Source of the DNA: Macrosoma leucophasiata
Lineage: Eukaryota > Arthropoda > Insecta > Lepidoptera > Hedylidae
Direction of reading: 5' to 3'
Length of the DNA: 64,000 nt
NCBI GenBank assembly: GCA_036365455.1
Contig: JAWQUS010000007.1
Location: 17,314,001-17,378,000 of the forward strand
The translations under genes and the position numbers were made by a program. This document shows positions 55,356 through 64,000 of the stretch, piece after piece; the stretch's first letter is position 1; every line of letters begins with the position of its first letter. A model generated the notes under the pieces. That model saw only the letters and a list, made by a program, of their open reading frames with translations, was not told the DNA's origin and made no database searches.

Positions 55356-55427
55356 ATAGCTTTCCAATTACCGCATTACAATGCGGTAATTGGAAAGCTA
55401 TATTGGTAACTTACAAGTTACCAATAT
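55356..55427. repeat. Two adjoining perfect hairpins (22 bp and 13 bp)
   Basis: First: 55356-55377 pairs with 55380-55401. Second: 55400-55412 pairs with 55415-55427. Both have the two-base loop AC, and they share two bases. Confidence 0.92.
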
Positions 55428-55724
55428 TTTTTCTGTGGAGAATATAATGGGTAAAGTAAGCTATCCTTAAAAGATCTCTACCAAAGACGAAATATTCCAC
55501 CCTAAATTTTATTTGTAATAAGTATTTCAAAGGGCAGTCTTCGATGAATGCTCCCAGGTCGCTTAATTTTTCCGACACCTCCAGCATTCATCGTTATATT
55601 CTAACTAATTTATACAATACTTTAACAAATAAAATTATAAACACAATTACAAACCTTCCTTATTAATTACCTTATCTATTGATGGAATCTACATGTAAAT
55701 GTACCGCGGGGGACTTTGGTTTAT

Positions 55725-55880
55725 ACTTTATGTAATAAAGGTGGCAAATAATCCTTGCTTGCAGTTCACAACTGCAGCCTATAGACACCCATACATAGAC
55801 CAGAGGTCAAAACGCACTGTTACATTGCGTTGTCACCTCTGAGACCTTAGTTGTCATGTCTCATGTTGCGACCGATAGTT
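55725..55880 (-). mobile_element. 285-bp retroposon fragment
   Basis: Antisense: TTATGTAATAAAGGTGGCAA ... CTGCAGCCTATAGACACCCA ... CTCTGAGACCTTAG. Confidence 0.65.
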
Positions 55881-58800
55881 TAGATAAATAGGGTAGAATA
55901 AAATTAAAGATGTTATGTTAATTTACACTAAACTTGCAAATTATTAAATTAGTCACTAATGTCTTTAATTAATTTAGAGACTTGAGCTCAAGCGATAGAC
56001 ACGTTTATTTATGAGTCAATAACAATTACGCGAAAAGTTTTTCAGGCATTTAACTCATAAAAATAAATAGCTCCATTGATGTTATACCCATTTATACGCA
56101 GCTGTGGCGATACACTATAAAAAATAAGCACACGACACTCGGCAAATCGTCAAAACTACCCATTTCCCACAATAACCGCAATGGGTGGTTGATACCATCG
56201 GTACGCCAATTCCAATCGATAATTTTAACTTTATATCGATACAAAATTACCGTGTGTAATGAGGGACGTTCTCAGGAAGCAGCGGGGACTCGGGGGAGAC
56301 GCGTATCTTCGTGTGAGATCTCTCGATTTTGTGAATCGATTCACAATCACATTCACCACAAAGTAACATGATTGTTTTCTTGGCGGTGTAAGTTGTAATT
56401 ATTGCTGATGTATTAAAAAGCATTTTTGTAACTGAAGTCTGAATTGTAGCCATTGAAATAAAGGTCTATTGTGTAGGTAGCAGAACCCCTGTATAAACGA
56501 GTTGAATAACTATAGCAAGAATTTTTGTCTTATGAAGCACCAAATAAGTAACTTTTGATCTTCATCTTTTAAAATTGGCTACAAATAACAAGGATATCTT
56601 ATACCTACCTCCCTAAGTGGCAGGTATTATGTTTGTACAGGCTTTCGATAATGTATGCGATGTTGTCAATAGGATCGCCTCTGTTTTTTAGTTTCATTTG
56701 AAGGAACGTAGCCGTGCATGCATTAATGCATATCCTGACTTAATACTGCCAAGAAATATATAAATAGATCATTTCAAACCCAACTTCCTAGTATTACCAG
56801 AGATTAGCGCTTTCAAACAAACTCTTCAGCTTTACAAATTATTGATAAATAAAAACACTCATAGATTTTAAATGAATGATAAAACTATATAGGAACAAGC
56901 GGAGTACATGAACGCTGCAGCGCGCCTGCGCAGGATAAAAGAGCGAACGCAGGTGGCCGACACACGATACCCCATTGATCAGCGGTTCGGGACGATGCTC
57001 TGCTCGCCTCTTCCATTTGTCTCCTCTCAAAAGAATTCCTGGCAGACAACGCTCACTCCGCTACTAATTACGTACACATAGATTATGCCCTGCCAACATT
57101 ATTGAATTTTTAAGAGCTTTTTCAAGTTTCAGAGACACTTGTTTGTCTCTGAGAGACTTCAATATATTATTTGAATGAAAATTGATATAACATGGTTCCC
57201 TGTTTTAGGTTTAAGTGAAGTCAATGTATTTAAATTAATTCACATTGACAGTGACAGTTAGTACGGGTATTTTGAGGTATTTAGGAGATGTGGAATGTAG
57301 AATTAGTATTTGTATACTCTTTGGCAGTTGCCACAAAGATTTATAAACGTATCATTTGAATGTTAATCTATTGGTAAATTTAAATTGGAATATTAATAAA
57401 GTATTTTATAAAGGCTTTTATGCATTTTTTTGTAGATTCAAAACTGACTTGATTGAGTAATCGGGGAAAGCATTTATAGGACAGGGGATTTTTTTAGAGA
57501 CTAGATTCTGATATCATGTTATACGATCGAAAAAAAAGCGGTATACTTGTCAGTTTCATATTTATGTAAAGCAAATCGATAGAGTTATAAAAACCTGATT
57601 AAAATAAATAAACTATGTATAGGTATCCTCAAACATATCGATTATTATCTTTGGAACTGGAAGTAAGTAGAATTCTATGACTGTTCTGCGGATTTTTAAT
57701 CTTTGATAAACACTAAGTCATACGTAGCGAACAAAATGCGCATGCGATTCAAATGAAATGAAAAGCGTTTTGTACATCCACATTGAGAGCGCATGTGCGC
57801 GCCCACAATGCCTTGCAATATTTTGGATTTGCTCTATTTATTGATCTCTGTCAGTCTCGTTCATTATAAATCTTTAATTAAAACCAACGTTATATTTAGA
57901 ATGAATTAAATTAACAGCTAGATCAATGAATGATATGTACCTATGTGGTTCCAAAGACATTATAGAAGAAAATTGCATTATTAATTAACCAATTATTAAA
58001 AGTAGCATAGCTCTACTATAAAATATCCCCAACCAAGTAAGTGCGTTGATTTGGACATTCCTCATAAGGCTCACGACCTTGCCATGCTGAACAACGAATA
58101 AAAGTGACTGTATCACACAGCTTTATCAAACGCGTCAAAATGGCAATAAAAATTAATAAAATAATCAATTAAAACATAAGTTCAGTTTCTCGTCTAAATC
58201 ATGCCTATATCCATTAAACTACATAGTAACAATTCAATTTATTAATGAGTATCATCGCAAGAACTCAGAACAAAAAAACAAGACCTGTTTATAAACCTGA
58301 CACAATTGTTTTGACAATGCTGTTGTAGGACCCAAAGAGTATACAAATACTATGGTAGGACCGTGAAACTGTTAACTATATATTTTATATTATTACATAT
58401 CCCACTATTATATACTCTTTATTCTACACACAAACGTCGATTACTTCAATTAAATAACTGCAGTTGTAAAATTTTAGCCGCGTGTTTCAGCCCGTATCCT
58501 TCCTACCGACGTTTCTAACGTCCCATTGATAATTGCGTGGCGTTTGACCAAACATGCACTTCCATTTTGTCATTAGCAATAGCCTATTAATTCCTAGATT
58601 ATGAGTAGAACTGGGCATAGGGGCTCGCAATTTTCGCGGCAGCTGTCCAAGTTGATATCTGTGCAAAAACTTTTCTATAAACCTAACCACCTGCGCGTCT
58701 GATTCGTATATTTTCCTCTTACAGTCACGTCTCCTTACATAAATTGTATGTTAGTATAATGTTAAGATCCTTCTTTATTATTCATTGTTTAAGTATTTGT

Positions 58801-59330
58801 AATTGAAAACACAGCCTTTTCTTATTTCACGGTCTTTGTTCCCGCGCTCATGTCAGTTAAAATTAATGTTATTAGAATTATCTGAAGTTGTATATCCAAG
58901 AATGGAATAGAAATAATGTAAAGCTCACAATATAGACAAACTGAACTCCTTTTTTGTAAATTACCTAGTAAAATATAAAAAGGCTCTTTCGTTGAAATTT
59001 CCTGTTGCTGTTCCGGTTTCTAAAATTCTAAATAATCCACTGGCCATGGAAATGCTTGCAGCAATCGATGATAAAAAAAGTTGTGTTTTCAAATTGGGAT
59101 ATTAATATATCGATAAGTACACGGTAGGTACAGTGAAATTTGAAAATTCTTGTTGCATTTTGTACCTTTTAATACAAATATTTTAAAAAGCTACAAATAG
59201 ACAGGTTCCATATTTTTAAAGTTCTGAAGTCTTGAGATTTTTAGAAATCTTCAAAATTTCTTTCAATCCTGATATGAGTCGTCAAGTCTTAGGATTTAGC
59301 AGGATATCCATGTAAGTACCTATATGGTTA
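55881..59330. other. gcm upstream DNA, no gene recognised
   Basis: AT-rich with small GCGC/TGCGCA patches (56915-56970, 57735-57810). A Gcm-type site GCCCGTAT is at 58490-58497. Short ORFs show no motif. Confidence 0.35.
56329..56346. repeat. 18-bp perfect palindrome
   Basis: TTGTGAATCGATTCACAA is its own reverse complement, with no spacer. Confidence 0.9.
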
Positions 59331-59745
59331 CTCTAGATCGGAGGCACCTCCATCGCGTCATCTTCCATTTCCATTAACATGAGAGTGGCCAGGACGAACG
59401 AAACGGCAAAACGACAATGTTGGCGTCTCCCAAGGTGGTGGTGGTGCCACAATGACAGTGGAACCGGCGGCGGGGGTAGAGTCTTTACGGTGCGGAGGGG
59501 CATCACGGTGGCGCGGCGGCTCACGGCCGCGTGACGCAGAGATCTATAACCAACCAATAAGACCCCCATAAACGAGCCTTAGGTAAACGTAGTGCATGGC
59601 GGGGTTTCGCAGCAGTGTCTATGGTGAACCCGGATGGGGAAAGCACAGAAATCAGTACCGAGATGGCCGTTAGAAGGTTCAAGTACCTTATATAATGTCC
59701 CAAACGGCCCGTTGAATGCGGATGCATTTCCACCTTGTCAAAAGG
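59330..59745. repeat. GC-rich segment of unknown class
   Basis: Sharp rise in GC relative to both flanks, with GGTGGTGGTGGTGCCAC and GGTGGCGCGGCGGCTCACGG. The compositional break suggests an inserted element, possibly a LINE 3' region, but I recognise no signature. Confidence 0.3.
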
Positions 59746-59865
59746 GTATGAATTCGAATGTTGGAAAATAATCTTATCTCTACTTTTGTTTTTCACGTCA
59801 AAATTATTAATCCTAATTAATATTCTTACTCCTTATTTGCTATTATTTTGTGTATTTTGCGATTA

Positions 59866-59867
<2 letters not shown>

Positions 59868-59905
<38 letters not shown>

Positions 59906-59909
59906 AAGA

Positions 59910-59949
<40 letters not shown>
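59868..59949. repeat. (TA)n microsatellite, interrupted
   Basis: Two TA runs separated by AAGAAGAATTT; able to fold on itself. It explains the Tyr-Ile repeat ORF read through it. Confidence 0.95.
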
Positions 59950-59953
<4 letters not shown>

Positions 59954-62900
59954 AAATTAACAAGTTTTTTGGTCAAGTGAACTTCTCATATTCTCATATT
60001 TAATATAAAATGATTGAAACTTTAGTATTTAATATCTTTATAATAAAATCATCGATCGATACAAAACTATTATAATTTTAATACCACATTGAAATCATTA
60101 CTCCTACGTGTAGTCATATGCACGGTTTAAACTCACCATAGTAAATTATCACATCAGCATCATTATGCAATATCTATCAGCTCAATAAAATCGCAACAAC
60201 TGGTTATGCCTGTTTGACGTGAGTGCACCAGCTACGATAGGGTTGCTCTCGCGTCTATTTAATAAGATTAAATATTTTCAATGTGAAATATAGTTGCAGT
60301 AGGTATCGTTAATTTGTTAATAAGGATATAAAAACAACTAATTTATAGCTAATGATAAAAGCGTAACATTATAAGCTAAAATTTATACCATATTATATAA
60401 TGAAAAATAATGATCATAATATGTTATTATCATTGTTGAATGTTAAATAAATTGCATGATTTTTTATTTATTGAACTACTCTGCATCTTGAATAGCCAAA
60501 CTAATATTGAAACATTTGAAAATAATATAAAATTATTTGAACATCTTACGTGAAGTTAGTTGCAACAGTTATTTCGTATTTAAAAATAACCTGTGTGTAC
60601 TTACCTAAAGATAAAATCTTATCTGCAATAATATAAAATATTATCATGTAGATTATGGAAAGGAATATTGTTGATTGATGCGTATATTCCGGAATTGTAT
60701 ACCAGGCAATTACACGTAAAAAATACAAGGTACATTTCATGTGAAAAATCTGAACTATTATATAACATAGTAGCCATGTGTGTGACCGTCTTTGAGGTGA
60801 CTTCTAAAAGGTCATATGCGTTGGTGAATGACCACATAATTCGTTCTGAAGTTCGCAACCTAAACAGAGTTTGAAAGATTAAGACATTTTTTCCTATTTC
60901 AAATTTTGTCTAGGAAAAACAGCTATTTTCTAATTTTGTTTTTTAGCATCTGACAAATAATTTAAATCCTTTCTCATTGTTTTAAATTGAAATATTAATT
61001 CAGTTTAATTGGGTGTCCTGAAATTATATATTATAATAAGAATATTTGTCTTTTCATAAGTGTACATTAAAAATAAGTAAGAACATAAACAGCCAGAGGC
61101 TTCAGCAGATGTAACCTAAAATGCTACTCTTGAAACTAAACATATTATGCCTGTATCCTGTGTCAATAACCTCAATATTACAACGTTCTCGGCAAATATT
61201 GTCAGTCAGTCATAATTTTCACGCTAGATGTATTTATCTAAAGCAGTGTTAGCCCAGGGCAGCCCTGCGGCGCCACGTGGGACGTCACCTGTTAGCTAAA
61301 TATACCAAGTGCAATCAGCTCGCGCATCTGCCGACTAGATTATTACGCAATAACTCTATGGTAATAGATTGTCCTCGTCTCCAGATGTGCGGCCAGACTG
61401 GACGTTGAACCTGTGTTGATTTTTATCTAAGGATATTTTTTCACTTTTTCATGTGCAAGCACTGAGTTTTACGTTTGAACTGGCTCAAACGGTCAATGAA
61501 CATTCGTCCGCTTGGTAGAATTTAGGTCGAAAAGTTGCCTGTATCCCTTTTTTCATCTAATTATTAATAGAATCAGTGAATCCCGGATTAAATCGTCAAA
61601 TAGACAGCCAAAGTTATCAGATGATTTCGCCCGCTGACCGCTGAACGCAGTAGTGGTACGCGGACAGGGGAAGAAGAAGCTCAAATCTCACGTAATAATC
61701 ATTTCAGTCCAATCTAATCATGACAAAACTTCTTTAAACTCTTCTCTTCTTTAAATTTTAACTTTAAACTTAAAAATCAATTATTAAGCTTGCCCTCAGT
61801 TGGGTCAAACTCCCACCCCCTTCACCCAAATGAATATTGTGAATTAAGCTCGATCCAAACAAAAATCCGAAAAAGCTTCTGGCTGGATGGTATTAATTTC
61901 ATTATGCTGTTACCCGACTACTTTGGTGATTAAGTGGTAATATGCCATAACTGTTGAGTTTGAGATTTCGAGTAGGTACAATTCCGGTATTGGGAATAAT
62001 ATAACTGAAAATAATATGGTCTTTTCAGATGTTAATAGTTTTTCGTCAGGGGTATTATTGGTAATTGGTGTTAGTATGAATTATGTTAATTTAAATAATA
62101 TTAATACATCAAATCGCAATCCGTATATTATAAAATCAATAATATGTAAATAGTACAAAAAAGTATTTCTAACATTTAATGTAAAAAAACTAATGATGAT
62201 GGCACAAGGTGAATTATTTCGGATTATTTTTTTGCTTATCTTCCTCAGGCCGTACTGCCTACGTCTAAATTAAAATAAATTAAAAAGCTAAAGTTTCATA
62301 GTAATCAAGTGAACGAATAAGTGTAATGCAGAGAAGCTCTAGGGCTCAAGATTCATCATAATGCAAGATAGTGTATCTACGGCTAAGTAATTATAGTGTT
62401 CTGCTATGTTTCGTTTCAGTTAATCGCTAATATGCTCGTATGATCTTGTTATTAACGTCTCGAAGGTATAATATCGCTTACCCTACGACTGCTCCTCGCA
62501 TACCACTGTATTTGTATACCTTCATCGACTATCATAATTGCAGATAGTGTTTTACTACTCAATTTACACAAAAAACAACAATATCAATGAACATTCTTGT
62601 CCGAGGCAGAGTATTTTCATCTGTCTAATCACCATCATTTATCTCCGGGATATAAAATATCCGAAACGGGTAATACCGGATGTAGGTCTACTTTGTGTGG
62701 AAATCAGCTTCTGTTAATGTTTTTTTTTAAGCCAATAACCCAAAGGCTCGCTTGCAATTTAGTTTGTTCAGTCACATTTATCTTAGACAGTCTGCAATTG
62801 CTCGGACTAAGTAATGTTAGAGATAGATGAACGCAAAGGCGTAAGAAAAACCGCAAATAGAACAGATAATTACGGATAAGTATACCACAGTTGTATTTTA

Positions 62901-63829
62901 ATTTAGCAATTTAATCATTGCCTCAAGAAAGTACGTAGAGAAGTAATTGGCGAACGGATGTTTTAGACAATAAGAAATACTAGAGTCCCTTTAGAAACGC
63001 GTCGGTCCTGTTTGAAATTACATTGCATTTACTAATTCTATCTATTAAAGCGAAATATCTCAATTATGTAGTGGTGATGAACGAAACATGTTTTATTTGG
63101 AATAATTAAGCACGCATCAATGTGTGTGGTCAGATACCTACTTTGATGACATTATGGAATATTTAGAATGGAAGTTTATTAAGTAGGAAAGCAAACAGTC
63201 GCATATTATAAACTAGAGTTCAAATCTCAGTTCGATCTGTAGATTAATATTTTGTACATTAATATTATCTGAAGATTTCTGAAATAAAGGCTTCGTTTTT
63301 GTCTTTGTTATTGCTCTTATACCTATACTTGAAGTACCTATTACCACAGTCTAAGAAATAATAGATTCTTCTTGTACTGTGGTATTACTATTGACGCACA
63401 AATTAAAAAGTTATTAGGGACAGTTAGGGATTCATTCTACATTTGTAAAACAAGAGTTAACTTCTTGTTCAACTCAATATTGTTTTGTTTATTTCTGATA
63501 CACGATGACAAGTGCTCAGATTTAAAATGAGCAATTCAGATGATAAAGGCGGAGTAGCGCTGACATATCCGTAAATTATGTTAAATTTTTGTAGTTATTT
63601 TGTCATTGCATCATAATCAAATAAATCTTCCTTTGGAATGGTATTATATGAAAATTTATTTGTAAACGCATTAAAGGTTTCCCAGCAAGGCACGTGCGAC
63701 TAATTGTGAGCCCGCATCCACTGATTGACGTTAGACTTTAGCGAGACACAATACCGTTACACTTTCTACTGACACCCTAACATAATGCAATTGTAATATT
63801 TAAGGATATTGAATTATATATACTACTAG
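59950..63829. other. gcm upstream DNA, no gene recognised
   Basis: AT-rich. One moderately GC-rich block (61245-61400) has CACGTGGGACGTCACCTG. A diverged tRNA-SINE-like piece may lie at 61910-62030. Gcm-type site GCCCGCAT at 63710-63717. Confidence 0.35.
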
Positions 63830-64000
63830 CTAACCCGGCAAACTTCGTATTGCCCCAGAATTAAATAATGTGTCAAAGGTTTAATAGATACGGACTATTT
63901 GTATGGGAAAATGAAATTGTGTCTTTTACATTTAAAAATATCGTAAAGATGTAGCTATATCCTTAATAATGACTAGTGATCCCCAGTGGTCGCGGGTTCA
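63830..64000 (-). mobile_element. Helitron-like element, runs off the window
   Basis: Reverse complement ends GGCAATACGAAGTTTGCCGG, then GTTAGCTAGT, matching the copy at 18553-18803 over the whole visible part. A shorter relative is at 55098-55150. Confidence 0.6.

Noticed and set aside
58487..58690. Minus ORF preceded by AG sites, possibly a 5' exon of gcm
   Set aside because: No donor joins it in frame to the GCM exon and it is 34 kb away; nothing supports it beyond chance.
59333..59569. 78-codon minus ORF with His-rich and hydrophobic parts
   Set aside because: GC-rich segment of unknown origin; no homologous family seen and no splice context.
59735..59980. ORF with a Tyr-Ile repeat
   Set aside because: Translation of the (TA)n microsatellite.
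1..64000. CRISPR arrays, operons, bacterial-type signals
   Set aside because: Introns, polyadenylation signals and eukaryotic mobile elements throughout; the tandem repeats have no spacer structure.

Overview
This is a eukaryotic window, almost certainly from a moth or butterfly. The evidence is AT-rich DNA with many GGTACCTA-type runs in its non-coding part, short-LTR mag-type Ty3/gypsy DNA, mariner DNA, Helitron ends (CTAGT) and several SINE/LINE 3' ends of the kind common in Lepidoptera. There are two protein-coding host genes. They converge on each other and both are split by introns.

The left gene (plus strand, 234-15827) is the C-terminal part of RB1CC1/FIP200 (insect Atg17), the scaffold of the autophagy-initiating Atg1/ULK1 complex. 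Ten exons join in phase into 647 codons plus a stop: a coiled-coil region, the C-terminal Claw domain, then an unusual tail of about 160 residues. The 5' part of the gene lies outside the window. The second gene (minus strand, 24883-22945) is a complete glial-cells-missing (gcm) transcription factor of 445 residues in three exons, with the GCM DNA-binding domain in exons 1-2. About 7 kb of repeat-rich DNA separates the two 3' ends. To the right of gcm (25-64 kb) I recognise no host gene. It is a repeat-laden desert upstream of gcm, holding a dead mariner, about a dozen copies of a 285-bp retroposon, MITEs and Helitron ends.

The most unusual part is how RB1CC1 splice sites are decorated. (1) The 3' end of the Claw-domain exon plus its 5' splice site is amplified into a 107-bp tandem array carrying eight donors, open in all three frames. 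(2) A later exon has its 3' end, donor and shadow stop codon amplified in a 174-bp array. (3) A LINE 3' fragment sits exactly at one donor, and its target-site duplication copies the donor. (4) A 4.19-kb mag-type retrotransposon with identical 98-bp LTRs sits about 20 bp upstream of that same exon's acceptor.

The second unusual signal is a small family of snap-back elements: long self-complementary arms around a tRNA-like, Pol III-promoter-like core, in at least four copies. One copy has a 16-bp target-site duplication. A third is a scatter of unrelated, nearly perfect 13-22-bp hairpins with 2-7-nt loops. All functional statements rest on reading the sequence and on knowledge of the families; no database search or expression data were available.
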